From assembly GCF_000981385.1 (NCBI RefSeq), contig NZ_LATZ01000002.1, forward strand, positions 186,001-250,000: a stretch of DNA of 64,000 bases, written 5' to 3'. The stretch is from Bacillus sp. SA1-12 (lineage in GTDB: Bacteria > Bacillota > Bacilli > Bacillales > Bacillaceae). Of the stretch, positions 36,077-46,240 are shown piece after piece (positions within the stretch are counted from its first letter, which is position 1; each line of letters opens with the position of its first letter). The translations under genes and the position numbers were made by a program. Under the pieces are notes generated by a model. It did no database searches. It was not told where the DNA came from and worked only from the letters and a program-made list of their open reading frames with translations.

Positions 36077-36949
36077 TTATTTTTCAGTTTTCCATAGTTT
36101 AATCAATGCCTGTGTACCGCTATTTTCTTCTCCTAAGTCTGCAAGCTGTTCATAGAGCTTATGAGCAAGCTGCAAGCCTGGGGTGTTTAAGTCCAAGTTA
36201 GCCGATTCATCGAGAGCAATACCCATATCCTTTATAAAATGCTTCACGAAGAAGCCCGGTTCGTAATTGTCAGCAAGCATTCTTGGAGCTAGATTACTTA
36301 GCGACCAGCTTCCTGCTGCTCCAGTAGAAATACTCTTCAATACATTTGCCGGATCTAAACCTGATTTTTCAGCATAAGCAATGGCTTCACATACACCGAT
36401 CATTCCTGAGGCAATGGCAATTTGATTACACATTTTTGTATGCTGGCCAGCACCCGCTTCACCTTGATAAACAATATTTTGCCCCATTAGCTCAAAGAGC
36501 GGCAAGCATTCATCAAATGCTATTTTATCACCACCGACCATTATAGCTAACTTTGCTTCTCTTGCCCCGATGTCTCCTCCTGACACTGGGGCATCAAGTG
36601 CATTAATTTCTTTTGCCTTTGCATGATCATAGATTTTTTTGGCTAAGGACGGCTGTGATGTTGTCATATCAATTACGTATGTACCAGGCTTTGCTGATTC
36701 AATAATTCCTTTTTCCCCTAAATAGACCTCTTCCACATCTTTTGGATATCCGATCATCGTAATGATGATATCACTATTTGCTGAAAGCTCTTGAATAGAA
36801 TCCTTCCAAATTGCTCCTTCTTTTAAAAGCATTTCTGCCTTCTCTTTTGTTCTAGTAAAGACATTTAGCTGATATCCTCCGTTTAAAAGGTGCTTAGCCA
36901 TGCTTTTCCCCATAACACCCAGACCAATAAATCCTATTGTTTTATTCAT
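36077..36949 (-). CDS. ykwC: NAD(P)-dependent beta-hydroxyacid dehydrogenase YkwC
   Basis: The 290-residue protein has the Rossmann signature IGFIGLGVMGKSMAKHLL at the N-terminus, the substrate loop DAPVSGGDIGAREA, and the catalytic Lys in GAGQHTKMCNQIA. It belongs to the 3-hydroxyisobutyrate dehydrogenase family; the true substrate in Bacillus is not settled. Start at 36949 (MNKTIGFIGLG). An SDR gene lies 38 bases upstream on the same strand, so the two are probably co-transcribed, ending at the strong terminator at 36001. Confidence 0.9.
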   Translation of the reverse strand: MNKTIGFIGLGVMGKSMAKHLLNGGYQLNVFTRTKEKAEMLLKEGAIWKDSIQELSANSDIIITMIGYPKDVEEVYLGEKGIIESAKPGTYVIDMTTSQPSLAKKIYDHAKAKEINALDAPVSGGDIGAREAKLAIMVGGDKIAFDECLPLFELMGQNIVYQGEAGAGQHTKMCNQIAIASGMIGVCEAIAYAEKSGLDPANVLKSISTGAAGSWSLSNLAPRMLADNYEPGFFVKHFIKDMGIALDESANLDLNTPGLQLAHKLYEQLADLGEENSGTQALIKLWKTEK

Positions 36950-36987
36950 AGTAAGATTTCCCCCTTACAATCATTTATGCCTACCTT

Positions 36988-37773
36988 TTATATTGATTTT
37001 AACATGCCGCCATCTATTAAAAATGTTTGTCCAGTCATATAGCTATTTGCATCAGATAATAAGAAGCTGACATAATTGGCAAATTCTTCAGGTTCACCAT
37101 AGCGTCCTAATGGAATTAAGCTTTTCATTTTTTCTTCTATGTCTTCTATTGACACTCCTTGCTTTTCGGCCGCTTTTTCATCTAAAAAGGCAACACGGTC
37201 TGTTGCGATTCGCCCAGGTGCGACTGTGTTAATTAGGATTTGATAGGGAGCGAACTCAGTTGCAAGTGTTTTGGTTAGTCCAACAATGCCTGTCCGAAAG
37301 GTATTCGATAAAATAAGTCCAGGGATGGGTTCCTTAACAGAGGATGACGCAATATTTACGATTTTTCCTCCTTTTAGCTTCATATAAGGCAATACTTCTC
37401 TCATAATGCGAATATAGCTTAATAGATTTAATTCAAAGGCATGCTGCCAATCATTATCTGTCATTTCCTCAAAAGTTCCAGCAGGCGGACCGCCGGCGTT
37501 ATTCACTAGTAGATCTATTGAACCGAATTCAGACACAGTTGCCTCTACAAGCAGTTTGATGTCATCCTTATCTTTTATATCACATGCTTTATAGTGAATT
37601 TTTCCTTTTGCTGTTCGTTCTAGCTCACTTTTTACCAATTTCAATTTTTCCTCATTACGGCTTGAGATCATCACATTTACGCCTTGTTCAGCAAGCTTTT
37701 TTGCGATTGCCTTTCCAAGCCCTTGGCTTGATGCAATAATTAGGGCATTTTTCCGGTGATACTCTAACATCAT
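36988..37773 (-). CDS. SDR-family oxidoreductase
   Basis: A 261-residue short-chain dehydrogenase with ASSQGLGKAIAKKL (cofactor loop), NNAGGPPAGTF (NAG motif), the active-site Ser in NIASSSVKEP, and FLIDGGML at the end. The usual YxxxK is not obvious; the segment reads NTFRTGIVGLTKTLATE, so catalysis may differ, as in the 3-oxoacyl-ACP reductase-like YvaG/YkvO group. GGAGTG precedes the ATG. Upstream partner of ykwC. Substrate unknown. Confidence 0.85.
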   Translation of the reverse strand: MMLEYHRKNALIIASSQGLGKAIAKKLAEQGVNVMISSRNEEKLKLVKSELERTAKGKIHYKACDIKDKDDIKLLVEATVSEFGSIDLLVNNAGGPPAGTFEEMTDNDWQHAFELNLLSYIRIMREVLPYMKLKGGKIVNIASSSVKEPIPGLILSNTFRTGIVGLTKTLATEFAPYQILINTVAPGRIATDRVAFLDEKAAEKQGVSIEDIEEKMKSLIPLGRYGEPEEFANYVSFLLSDANSYMTGQTFLIDGGMLKSI

Positions 37774-37876
37774 TTTAAAACACTCCTTATGTAATGATAT
37801 GTTTATTTTACCATTTCCTTATGAAAGCTTTAACTAAAGTATCCTGAAAATTTTTATAATGATTGATAGGAGTAAA

Positions 37877-38040
37877 ATGACCGAGATTTATGAAGGAACA
37901 ACGGACTTATAACAGTGGCACTTGCTAAGCCTCCTAAACCATCACTAAAAACGAGCCGGATGGATTTTAAATCACAAGGCAGTTTAACAGAACCTTATTT
38001 AGAAGCAACAGCTTTTAGAAAAGAGCTTGAACATTGTTAA
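37877..38040 (+). pseudogene. Small gene broken by a frameshift, unrecognised
   Basis: AGGAG precedes an ATG at 37877. The first frame gives MTEIYEGTTDL and stops; shifting by one base gives ITVALAKPPKPSLKTSRMDF and a further 27 residues to a stop at 38038-38040. One missing A near 37910 would join them into a peptide of about 54 residues. I do not recognise the sequence. It is the only coding-like signal in the 550-base gap between the SDR gene and splB. The remainder holds a GATAGCCCCC...GGGGACTATC hairpin at 38267-38299. Confidence 0.4.
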
Positions 38041-38325
38041 ACAAAGTTTTTCATCTCGTTCATGTACTTAGTTGTTCATTTAACACCTAAGTTCCGAAAA
38101 AAGCTTTCTGTAAGATTCATGATGTGATGTAAATAGAGGTAATCATTAAGTTATAGAGAGGTTGATTAATTTGTTCATTACTTTTTTAGAGGTAAATTTC
38201 CCAAAATGTTGAAAATCATTTTATGGATACACCATTTTGACTGCTAACTAGTTAGTTTTTCATTGGGGATAGCCCCCACATATTTTTGGGGACTATCTTT
38301 AATAATCGTAAAACCGATTTATATT

Positions 38326-39354
38326 CTAAGTAAAATATTCAACTTTGCCATTAGGAAAATATTGATCTACATAGCCTTCAAGTGTTTCACGAAGTTCTTG
38401 TTCTTGATCCTTGGGGTAGATGTATTTTCCTATTCCATATCTTCCCCATTTATATCTTCTTTCTTCTTCATTTAACTCCAGCCTTGTTTTCGGATAGTTT
38501 TTTTGTATCACCCGTTTTGCTGGTTTTGTAAACCTATGCTGGATCATTTCAAAGGTGATATCATCTCGAACATCTGCGGGAATGTGAGCGTCGAGTTTTT
38601 CAAATAATTCTTTATAGCCTTCCTGCCAATTTTCGTGTACATAAATTGGTGCAACAATAAAACCTAATGGATAACCTGCTTTTGCTACTTTCACTGCTGC
38701 CTCAATTCTTTGCTCTAATGGAGAAGTACCCGGTTCAAAATTCTTAATCACATAGTCAGCGTTTATACTGAATCGAAATCGTGTTTTTCCATTATGTTTG
38801 GCATCTAATAGATGATCAACATGATGAAATTTTGTCACAAACCTTAATCTTCCTATATCCGTTTGACCGAAATATTCGATCGCTGATTTTAATGAATGTG
38901 TTAAATGATCAATCCCGACAATATCTGATGTACACGAAGCTTCGAAACGAGTAATTTGCGGGCTCCGCTCTTCCATATACTTTTGAGCTTGGTCAAGAAT
39001 CTCATCAACATTTACATAAGTACGAATATATGGCTTACTCCCCATAGTTGTTTGCAAATAACAATAATGACAGTGACCCATACAACCTGTAGCAAGTGGT
39101 ATAGCATATTCCGCAGAAGGTTTTGAACTGTCAAATTCAAGTGTTTTTCTGACACCGATAACTAAAGTAGATTTTGCAGTCCGGTATTGTTGAAGATGAT
39201 TATTACCAGGAATATTTCGCACTTGATTATGTGAGGTTGTTTCCCTAATCTCCAACCCCATTTCTTCAAACTTTTTTTTCAGTTCAACTCCACGAGGGTA
39301 TTCAAGTGCTCTTGGTTCAATATAAACTAACTGTGGAACAAAAGGTTTTATCAT
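38326..39354 (-). CDS. splB: Spore photoproduct lyase
   Basis: A 342-residue radical SAM enzyme, the usual length, that reverses the UV lesion 5-thyminyl-5,6-dihydrothymine in germinating spores. The iron-sulfur cysteines lie in TGCMGHCHYCYLQ (CxxxCxxC), and a conserved Cys follows in EASCTSDIVG. The ATG at 39354 has GAGGGGATG upstream at proper spacing; longer frames to 39408 are unlikely. It lies 227 bases downstream of splA, a wider gap than I expect for this operon; the gap has a small AGGTGT-TTA-ACACCT hairpin. Confidence 0.95.
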   Translation of the reverse strand: MIKPFVPQLVYIEPRALEYPRGVELKKKFEEMGLEIRETTSHNQVRNIPGNNHLQQYRTAKSTLVIGVRKTLEFDSSKPSAEYAIPLATGCMGHCHYCYLQTTMGSKPYIRTYVNVDEILDQAQKYMEERSPQITRFEASCTSDIVGIDHLTHSLKSAIEYFGQTDIGRLRFVTKFHHVDHLLDAKHNGKTRFRFSINADYVIKNFEPGTSPLEQRIEAAVKVAKAGYPLGFIVAPIYVHENWQEGYKELFEKLDAHIPADVRDDITFEMIQHRFTKPAKRVIQKNYPKTRLELNEEERRYKWGRYGIGKYIYPKDQEQELRETLEGYVDQYFPNGKVEYFT

Positions 39355-39581
39355 AATTACCATCCCCTCAATAAAAAAAGCGCTATGACACCTGCTCATC
39401 GGCAACAAAGCAAGGTCTGGCAGAAAAAGAAGGTGTTTAACACCTACGTTATTTCCAAAATAAAAAATAAGCAGAAGCCGATTGAAGCTAAGTGCATTTT
39501 TTTCTTTCTAAACGTAAAGAAGGCATCATATATGATTAACCTTTGCTTATTACATGTTTCTTAATCTGTGAAAAAATGACA

Positions 39582-39824
39582 TTAATTATATTGCTGATAA
39601 TCGAATAATTGATTATAAAGCTCCTCCGCTTCATCGAAACTTGTGAATACAGCATCATCTTCTTCTAAAGGATGGTATGCATCATGAAGAAATAAGGCAA
39701 GCTCATTCGGATTTTTTGGATGCTCTACAACTTCTGCTTTTTCAATATTTGCAACATTCACTGCATGCGGGTTTCGGTAGATCACATAGACTTCTTCACC
39801 AATTTGATAATTGTTTTTTACCAT
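39582..39824 (-). CDS. splA: SplA, TRAP-like regulator of splB
   Basis: The 80-residue protein (MVKNNYQIGEEVYVIYRNPH at its start) matches SplA in size, in the IYRNPH motif and in position directly upstream of splB. SplA resembles the RNA-binding TRAP protein and negatively modulates splAB expression in B. subtilis. The start at 39824 follows GGAGGGAAGG; the ten-codon extension overlaps this site. It lies downstream of the ptsI terminator. Confidence 0.88.
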   Translation of the reverse strand: MVKNNYQIGEEVYVIYRNPHAVNVANIEKAEVVEHPKNPNELALFLHDAYHPLEEDDAVFTSFDEAEELYNQLFDYQQYN

Positions 39825-39895
39825 TTGAACCTTCCCTCCATTTTTTAAGTTCATTCTAGGAATAGGTTGTCCAATTTAGTAAATTTGAATAAAAA

Positions 39896-39919
39896 AAGAC
39901 AGGCATAATACCTGTCTTT
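39896..39919 (-). terminator. Terminator after ptsI
   Basis: On the minus strand AAAGACAGG and CCTGTCTTT pair around TATTATG and run into T residues. Confidence 0.9.
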
Positions 39920-39925
39920 AAATAA

Positions 39926-41647
39926 TTATGAAATGTTAAAGGTTTCTTTTACAAATGTAACAACTTCTTCAGTTGTGCTCATTGCTAATACTTTTTCTTT
40001 AAAGCTTTGTGCTTCTTCTTTAGAAAGACCTTTAATTTGAGAACGCGCTGGAAGGATAGAAGTAGCACTCATAGAGAACTCATCTAGACCTAGTCCGAGT
40101 AACAATGGGATAGCAATTTGATCTCCCGCCATTTCCCCACACATACCTGTCCATTTTCCTTCTTTATGAGCAGCATCGATAACCATAGAAATTAGACGTA
40201 AAATCGCTGGATTATATGGTTGATACAAGTAAGATACACGCTCATTCATACGGTCAGCAGCCATAGTGTATTGGATTAAATCATTTGTTCCAATGCTGAA
40301 GAAATCAACTTCTTTTGCAAATTGATCTGCCATTACAGCTGTTGATGGAATTTCAACCATCATACCAATTTCAATTGAATCTGAAACTTCTGTTCCATTA
40401 GCAACAAGCTTTTCTTTTTCTTCTAAAAGAATGGCTTTTGCTTCTCTAAATTCTGAAACCGTAGCAATCATTGGAAACATAATTTTTAGATTTCCATAAC
40501 CGCTTGCACGTAATAATGCACGCAATTGAGTACGGAAAATATCCTGCTCTTCTAAGCATAAACGAATCGCTCTAAAGCCTAAGAAAGGATTCATTTCTTT
40601 AGGAAGATTTAAGTATGGAAGCTCCTTGTCTCCGCCAATGTCTAGTGTACGTACAACAACCGGCTTTCCTTCCATTCGTTCTAGAACCGTTTTATAAGCA
40701 TCAAATTGCTCGTCCTCTGTTGGAAGTTGGTCTCTGCCCATATAAAGGAACTCTGTACGATAAAGGCCGACAGCCTCTCCTCCATTTTCTACTACACCCT
40801 TTACATCATCAGGTGTACCAATATTAGCAGCAAGCTCTACATGCACTCCATCTTTAGTTAGAGTTGGCTCGTTTACCAGCTTTGCCCACTCTGCTTTTTG
40901 TGCTTCATATTTTGCTTTCTTCTCTTCATATTGAGCAATAACTTCTGATGAAGGATCCACGATTACATCACCATCAAGTCCATCAACGATGACAATCACA
41001 CCATTTTCTATAGTGGAAGTTGCTTGTTTAGTTCCAACTACAGCTGGTATTTCCATAGAGCGAGCCATAATAGCCGAATGTGATGTCCGTCCGCCAATAT
41101 CTGTTGTAAAGCCCTTGACATATGTTCTGTTTAATTGTGCAGTATCAGAAGGTGTTAGATCTTCCGCAATTATGACAACTTCTTCAGAAATTAAACTAGG
41201 GTTAGGAATTTGAACACCTAATAAATGAGAAATTACACGTTTTGTAACATCTCGGATATCTGCTGCGCGTTCTTTCATATATTCGTTATCCATCGACTCG
41301 AACATAGAAACAAACATATCAGCTGTTTCTTTCATTGCAAGTTCAGCATTTACTCCCTCAGTGCTAATCTTATCCACAACGGGGTTAAGCAGTTCAGGGT
41401 CGCTTAAGACGAGTAAGTGAGCAGCAAAGATTTCTGCTTTATCTGCGCCTAGTTCACGATTTGCATGCTCTTTAATTTTTTCAAGCTCAGCTTTTGATTG
41501 ACTGATCGCTTGTTCAAAGCGTTGTTTTTCAGCTTCTTTATCAGTAATTTCTTTCTTTTCGATCTTTAGTTCTGGTTCCTCCAGGCGGTATGCTTTTGCA
41601 ATAGCAATACCAGCAGAAGCTCCAATCCCTTTAAGGTTTGTACTCAT
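39926..41647 (-). CDS. ptsI: PTS enzyme I
   Basis: Enzyme I autophosphorylates from phosphoenolpyruvate and passes phosphate to HPr. The 573-residue protein shows the active-site His in [13 protein letters not shown] (about residue 190), the PEP-binding [12 protein letters not shown], and [11 protein letters not shown] and MCGEMAGD in the C-terminal barrel. The ATG at 41647 overlaps the ptsH stop by one base, indicating translational coupling. It ends the ptsGHI series with a strong terminator. Confidence 0.97.
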   Translation of the reverse strand: MSTNLKGIGASAGIAIAKAYRLEEPELKIEKKEITDKEAEKQRFEQAISQSKAELEKIKEHANRELGADKAEIFAAHLLVLSDPELLNPVVDKISTEGVNAELAMKETADMFVSMFESMDNEYMKERAADIRDVTKRVISHLLGVQIPNPSLISEEVVIIAEDLTPSDTAQLNRTYVKGFTTDIGGRTSHSAIMARSMEIPAVVGTKQATSTIENGVIVIVDGLDGDVIVDPSSEVIAQYEEKKAKYEAQKAEWAKLVNEPTLTKDGVHVELAANIGTPDDVKGVVENGGEAVGLYRTEFLYMGRDQLPTEDEQFDAYKTVLERMEGKPVVVRTLDIGGDKELPYLNLPKEMNPFLGFRAIRLCLEEQDIFRTQLRALLRASGYGNLKIMFPMIATVSEFREAKAILLEEKEKLVANGTEVSDSIEIGMMVEIPSTAVMADQFAKEVDFFSIGTNDLIQYTMAADRMNERVSYLYQPYNPAILRLISMVIDAAHKEGKWTGMCGEMAGDQIAIPLLLGLGLDEFSMSATSILPARSQIKGLSKEEAQSFKEKVLAMSTTEEVVTFVKETFNIS

Positions 41648-41913
41648 TATTCGCCAAGCCCTTCTTTTTTCAATGTTTCTTCAATACCAGCAATTGCATC
41701 ATCTGCATCTGAACCAGCTGCAGTTATTTTAATTTGAGATCCTTGAGGAATTCCTAAAGACATAACACCCATGATTGATTTAAGATTTACAGTTTTACCA
41801 TTGTATTCTAAGTTAACATCTGCATCATATTTGCTAGCTGTTTGTACTAAAACTGTTGCTGGACGTGCGTGAATTCCTGTTTCTGCTGTTACTGTAAATG
41901 TTTTTTCTGCCAT
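41647..41913 (-). CDS. ptsH: Phosphocarrier protein HPr
   Basis: An 88-residue HPr with the phosphorylated His in [12 protein letters not shown] and the regulatory Ser-46 region in [13 protein letters not shown], the site of HprK in Firmicutes; HPr(Ser-P) is the co-factor of CcpA in carbon catabolite repression. AAGGAG precedes the ATG. It lies between ptsG (94 bases upstream) and ptsI. Confidence 0.97.
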   Translation of the reverse strand: MAEKTFTVTAETGIHARPATVLVQTASKYDADVNLEYNGKTVNLKSIMGVMSLGIPQGSQIKITAAGSDADDAIAGIEETLKKEGLGE

Positions 41914-42007
41914 TTTTCATCATTCTCCTTTTAGTTACGTTATTCTACAAAATACTATTTTATCAGTCACAAATCAAAAAACAAGTGTATCGGATAGAAT
42001 ATTCAAA

Positions 42008-44113
42008 TTAATCTTCTATCGAAATGATATTGTCTTCCTTTGCACTTACCTTGCCTTTTGCTTGCAATCTAATTGATTGACCTTCTTTTAAGTTGGTAAA
42101 GACAATCGGTGTCATTGTTGTTGGTGCATGTTGCTTTACAAATTCAAGATCAACTTCAAGTAATTTTTGCCCTTGCTCTACAATGTCGCCTTCTTGAACA
42201 AATGCCTCAAAGCCCTCACCTTTTAGGTTAACTGTATCAATACCGAAGTGAATTAAGATTTCTTTTCCACCGTCAGACTGTATTCCAATTGCATGCTTTG
42301 TTGGGAAAACATTTAAAATTTTACCATTAACTGGTGATACTACAGTTCCATTATCAGGTAAAACAGCAAATCCATCTCCCATCATTTTGCCTGAAAATAC
42401 TTGGTCAGGAACTTCGGTAATATCTTTAATTTCACCTGTCAGCGGGGATACAAATGTCTCATCTGCTACATCATTTTTTAGGCCATCTGCAACTACATCT
42501 TCTACTTGTTCTTGAACTTCTTGAGTTTGAGAATGTGTTTTTGTTACTCTAGGCTTTTTACCTGCCATAACATCCTGAATTTGTGTCTTTAAATTGTCTG
42601 ATTTCGGCCCGAAAATAGCTTGAATATTGTTACCAACTTCTAATACCCCTGAAGCTCCAAGCTTTTTCAAACGGTTTTTATCTACTTCTTTAGCGTCATT
42701 TACCGTTACACGTAAACGAGTGATACATGCATCAAGATGTTTGATATTTTCTTGACCACCTAGTGACTGTAAAATTTGAACTGGCAAATCATCTGAAGCT
42801 CCTTTTGTTTCACCTTCATCAGAAGTTTCAACCTCTGCAGCTTCACGTCCAGGTGTTGCAAGATTCCATTTGCGAATCGCAAAGCGGAAACCAAAATAGT
42901 AAATGACAGCAAGCACTAAACCTACTGGAATAACCAGCCACCAATTTGTTTGCGGGTTCAATACTCCAAACAATAAGAAGTCAATTAATCCCCCAGAGAA
43001 AGTCATCCCGATTTTTACATCCAATAAATGCATTGTCATAAAGGATAAACCGGCAAAGATAGCATGAATTCCAAATAACACTGGTGCAACGAACAAGAAT
43101 GAGAATTCAAGAGGTTCTGTGATACCAGTTAAAAAAGAAGTCAATGCAGCAGAACCCATTAAACCAGCTACCACTTTCTTGTTTTCAGGCTTTGCTTCGT
43201 GATAAATCGCTAATGCAGCAGCAGGTAAACCGAACATCATGAATGGGAATTTACCAGTCATAAATGTCCCTGCAGTTAAATCTTGTACACCATCTCTTAT
43301 TTGATTAAAGAAAATTGTCTGGTCACCACGCACTGTCTCACCTGCAGCGTTCACATAGGAACCAAACTCAAACCAGAATGGCGAATAGAAAATGTGATGT
43401 AATCCAAATGGAATCAGGGAACGTTCGATCACACCGAAAATAAATGCTGCTAACGTTCTATTAGCATCCAACAGGTTTGTTGAAAATGCATTTAAGCCTG
43501 TTTGAATAGGCGGCCAAATGAAATACATAATAATTCCAAGAACGACTGCTGAAGCAGCAGTGGCAATTGGTACAAATCGTTTACCTGCAAAGAAACCTAA
43601 ATATTGCGGCAATTCTATTGTAAAGAACTTATTGTACATATAGGATGCTAAAACACCTATGATGATTCCTCCGAACACTCCTGTTTGCAAGGTAGGAATT
43701 CCGAGAACATTCCCATATGCGGCACTATTTGCTGCTAAAAATTCTCCTAGTGCAGCTGAATCTGTAGGCATGACTCCCAAGCCTTTTAAAATACTGCTCA
43801 TTGTAACATTCATGATAAGGTAACCAATCAATGCAGCGATACCTGCTACCCCATCACCATTTGCAAGACCGATGGCAACACCGACTGCAAATAATACCGG
43901 TAAATTTGAGAAAACAATATTACCAGCATTCTCCATTACACTCGCGATCAATACAACCCAATCGCTTGTTAAAAATGGCGCAATGTTAATTAATGTTTCA
44001 TTTTGCAAGGCATTACCTATTGCTAATAAAAGCCCCGCAGCTGGCAATAACGCAACCGGCAACATGAGTGCACGTCCTATTTTTTGCAGGACGCCGAACG
44101 CATTTTTAAACAT
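42008..44113 (-). CDS. ptsG: Glucose-specific PTS enzyme IICBA
   Basis: The 701-residue permease-kinase imports and phosphorylates glucose. Domains in order: IIC (about residues 1-410, ten or so helices, starting [20 protein letters not shown]), IIB (about 440-520, phosphocysteine in [13 protein letters not shown]), a charged linker, and IIA (about 560-690, active His in [12 protein letters not shown]). The ATG at 44113 has GGAGG eight bases upstream. It is controlled by the GlcT-responsive RAT/terminator at 44235-44344; a cre-like sequence lies in the same leader. Confidence 0.96.
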   Translation of the reverse strand: MFKNAFGVLQKIGRALMLPVALLPAAGLLLAIGNALQNETLINIAPFLTSDWVVLIASVMENAGNIVFSNLPVLFAVGVAIGLANGDGVAGIAALIGYLIMNVTMSSILKGLGVMPTDSAALGEFLAANSAAYGNVLGIPTLQTGVFGGIIIGVLASYMYNKFFTIELPQYLGFFAGKRFVPIATAASAVVLGIIMYFIWPPIQTGLNAFSTNLLDANRTLAAFIFGVIERSLIPFGLHHIFYSPFWFEFGSYVNAAGETVRGDQTIFFNQIRDGVQDLTAGTFMTGKFPFMMFGLPAAALAIYHEAKPENKKVVAGLMGSAALTSFLTGITEPLEFSFLFVAPVLFGIHAIFAGLSFMTMHLLDVKIGMTFSGGLIDFLLFGVLNPQTNWWLVIPVGLVLAVIYYFGFRFAIRKWNLATPGREAAEVETSDEGETKGASDDLPVQILQSLGGQENIKHLDACITRLRVTVNDAKEVDKNRLKKLGASGVLEVGNNIQAIFGPKSDNLKTQIQDVMAGKKPRVTKTHSQTQEVQEQVEDVVADGLKNDVADETFVSPLTGEIKDITEVPDQVFSGKMMGDGFAVLPDNGTVVSPVNGKILNVFPTKHAIGIQSDGGKEILIHFGIDTVNLKGEGFEAFVQEGDIVEQGQKLLEVDLEFVKQHAPTTMTPIVFTNLKEGQSIRLQAKGKVSAKEDNIISIED

Positions 44114-44185
44114 GTCGTTAACCTCCATTACTTTTATTAGTGATAACAAGCATTTTTAACCATTAAACATGAGCTTTCAAAAATT

Positions 44186-44199
44186 TTTGACCGTTTACA
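44186..44199 (-). promoter_or_regulatory. cre-like site in the ptsG leader
   Basis: TGTAAACGGTCAAA on the minus strand matches the Bacillus cre consensus TGWAANCGNTNWCA at all but one position. It lies between the antiterminator region and the ptsG start. Confidence 0.4.
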
Positions 44200-44234
44200 T
44201 TAGTACAGATAACAGATTAAAAGGTAAAAACAAA

Positions 44235-44344
44235 TAAAAAAAGGCATGATGAACAGAGGTTTATCCGCTAATAGGTATACTTCCCCAAAATAGCAAATAA
44301 AACACATCTTGTTCACTCATGCCTGATCGAATCAGTAACACGTG
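44235..44344 (-). promoter_or_regulatory. RAT antiterminator overlapping a terminator, ptsG leader
   Basis: The arms GGCATGAGTGAACA (44323-44310) and TGTTCATCATGCC (44255-44243) form a strong hairpin followed by seven T residues. Its 5' arm overlaps ACGTGTTACTGATTCGATCA and GGCATGAG, which agrees with the B. subtilis ptsG RAT sequence as I remember it. Unphosphorylated GlcT binding to RAT would block the terminator when glucose is present. Confidence 0.9.
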
Positions 44345-44362
44345 AAGCGCGTACCGGACATT

Positions 44363-45202
44363 TTATTTATTTGTTAGTCGGTATAAATGCATGGTTAAAT
44401 AAACAGCTTCTGCTTCATAGACTGGTTTTTTTAACGCCTGTTGCATCACTTTAATCATTTTCCAAGAGATATTGTAGCATAGAGGATATTCATTTTTCAA
44501 CAAAAAAGCTAATTTTTCGGGTTCAGCAACTGTTTCACCAGTATTAACTCTTTCAATCGTGTAACGAAGATGCCGAACAAGCCTCAAATAATTCACACTT
44601 TCACGATCTACCTTTATTTTTAATGACTCTTCAATAACATCTGTTAATCTGCTAATTAACTGAGAATATTGGTTTACTTCTGACAGAGGTTTATTTGTAA
44701 CGGAACTATGAATGTGTAAAGCAATAAAACCAATTTCCCCCTCAGGCAACTTGACATTGAGCTTTTTATTTAGGCGATCAATGACATCTGTTGCTAGCTG
44801 AAATTCAAAGGGATAAAGAGATTTCGTTTCAATTAAAAATGGATTTTTCAAATCCATCCCTTGCTGTAAACGCTTTAATGCAAAAGTGATATGATCTGTT
44901 AAGGCAATATGAATATGTTCATTTAGCGGATGCTCAACACGATCAGATATATATTGGATCACATCCTGTACGACATCAAGCATCTCTTCATCAATATCAG
45001 TTAATAGCTTTTTGTATTGTTCCTGCTCCTTTTGATTAGTTAGCACAAACATTTTTTCAAACCGATCTTCCTCAATGATATCATCTTTCTTTTTTCCAAA
45101 GCCGATTCCTTTTCCAATTAAAACAACCTCACCAAATGAATGATGATTGGCAATTAATACATTATTATTTAATGCTTTTTTTATTTGAAAGGACTCCTTC
45201 AC
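44363..45202 (-). CDS. glcT: Antiterminator GlcT, BglG/SacY family
   Basis: The 279-residue protein has an N-terminal RNA-binding CAT domain (about 1-60, ESFQIKKALNNNVLIANHH) and two PTS regulatory domains with conserved histidines (for example HPLNEHIHIALTDH in PRD1 and IALHIHSS, LVRHLRYTIER in the second half). It keeps the ptsG leader open when not phosphorylated by EIIGlc. GTG 45202 aligns with the B. subtilis N-terminus; GTG 45211 is the alternative, but lies only two bases from AAAGGAG. It lies directly upstream of its target leader. Confidence 0.93.
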   Translation of the reverse strand: MKESFQIKKALNNNVLIANHHSFGEVVLIGKGIGFGKKKDDIIEEDRFEKMFVLTNQKEQEQYKKLLTDIDEEMLDVVQDVIQYISDRVEHPLNEHIHIALTDHITFALKRLQQGMDLKNPFLIETKSLYPFEFQLATDVIDRLNKKLNVKLPEGEIGFIALHIHSSVTNKPLSEVNQYSQLISRLTDVIEESLKIKVDRESVNYLRLVRHLRYTIERVNTGETVAEPEKLAFLLKNEYPLCYNISWKMIKVMQQALKKPVYEAEAVYLTMHLYRLTNK

Positions 45203-45428
45203 GAAATCCACAGCTCCTTTTCATTCAATCTTTCTCATCGTACAAGAGTTGACGAAGATCGTCAACGTAATTGTCGCTTTATGTAGAAAAAAATAACAAA
45301 AAAATATCTTGACATACATGTTTGTATACTCATTTGAATCACTTACCTTTTAGCTTTTTTTCTATAATAAAAAATGATACTCGTAAGGATGGAATAATTG
45401 GGAAAGATAAACCCGAGGTGAAAAATTC

Positions 45429-45854
45429 ATGAAAAGGATAATAAAGATATTTCTGTTCCTTCTTTGCTTATTTGTTTTTCATACACAGCAAATATCTGCA
45501 GAAAACGGGACGGTAAAGGTTTTAGATATTGAAACAAGTAATATCATAAAGGAGATTAACAGCTCAGAGGCAATAGATGAAGATGTTCAAAAGGCAATAA
45601 AATCGATTAAAAGAGTGACCGTTCAAGCAAATCCAATTCCAAAAAAAGGATATTTAATTAAAATTCCTTTAACCAAATCGATTAAAATTAAAAACAAGTG
45701 GTTTGAAGATATTGTCAGCGAAGTTTTGCTTTTATATATCCCTGCAACGAAGAATGAGGGTAAAATCATTCTATATAATGATGAAAATACACCAATGTTC
45801 TTTGATATTGAGTATGATTTTTCTCCATTATTAAAAAAGTTAAGTGTTGAATAA
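45429..45854 (+). CDS. Secreted protein of unknown function
   Basis: A 141-residue protein with a clear signal peptide (KRIIKIFLFLLCLFVFHT, probable cleavage after ISA). The mature part (about 115 residues) has alternating beta-like segments ending in FFDIEYDFSPLL. No motif is recognised. CCCGAGGTG precedes the ATG at 45429. It is divergent from glcT. Conserved-looking codon use suggests a real gene. Confidence 0.68.
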   Translation: MKRIIKIFLFLLCLFVFHTQQISAENGTVKVLDIETSNIIKEINSSEAIDEDVQKAIKSIKRVTVQANPIPKKGYLIKIPLTKSIKIKNKWFEDIVSEVLLLYIPATKNEGKIILYNDENTPMFFDIEYDFSPLLKKLSVE

Positions 45855-45931
45855 GAAGTAAAACCTTAAGCCTAGGGGAATAGAAAGAATTTAAAAAGAA
45901 TGCTTTTTAGCCGTTAAATCCTAATTTTTAA

Positions 45932-45986
45932 AATATCGATGATCAGGCGCTGACGGCAACCGGTAACCCAGCGTACTGTCGATGTT
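45932..45986. other. Nested-stem structured element
   Basis: AATATCGA and TCGATGTT (outer), CAG and CTG, and GCGCTG with CAGCGT (inner) pair around ACGGCAACCGGTAACC. It may be a structured RNA or the terminator region of the secreted-protein gene; there is no clear T-run and no known riboswitch pattern. Confidence 0.4.
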
Positions 45987-46133
45987 GGAAAAAACTTACC
46001 CTTTCTGTACTTTAGAGCTGAAAACGGAACACTTATAAACAAGTATAAGGAATTTTAAGTTTCTATCCATAAAAAACAAAAAACTACTTTCCTTCTGCCA
46101 CAGAAGTTTACTGTATCATATTTGTCTTTATGC

Positions 46134-46139
46134 TATAAT
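46134..46139 (+). promoter_or_regulatory. Extended -10 promoter of the antisense RNA
   Basis: TGCTATAAT (46131-46139) is an extended -10 element. The -35 region is weak. Transcription would start near 46146 and run toward the toxin gene. Confidence 0.7.
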
Positions 46140-46145
46140 ATATTT

Positions 46146-46240
46146 AGTAACGACCGTGGATGTTGCCGCATCCACAGTCTTCAGTCAAAATTGGATCGAA
46201 CGATAAGTTTTATAGACCTGTTCAAGGTCTATTTTTTTTG
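46146..46240 (+). ncRNA. Probable antisense antitoxin RNA
   Basis: About 95 bases lie between the extended -10 promoter and a terminator (ATAGACC and GGTCTAT at 46212-46231, then eight T residues). The 5' half folds into a strong hairpin (GACCGTGGATG with CATCCACAGTC). The 3' end is antisense to the last codons of the 27-residue toxin gene and the remainder covers its 3' untranslated region, the arrangement known from txpA/RatA and bsrG/SR4 in B. subtilis. It would act by pairing with the toxin mRNA and triggering RNase III cleavage. Inferred from sequence alone. Confidence 0.72.
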
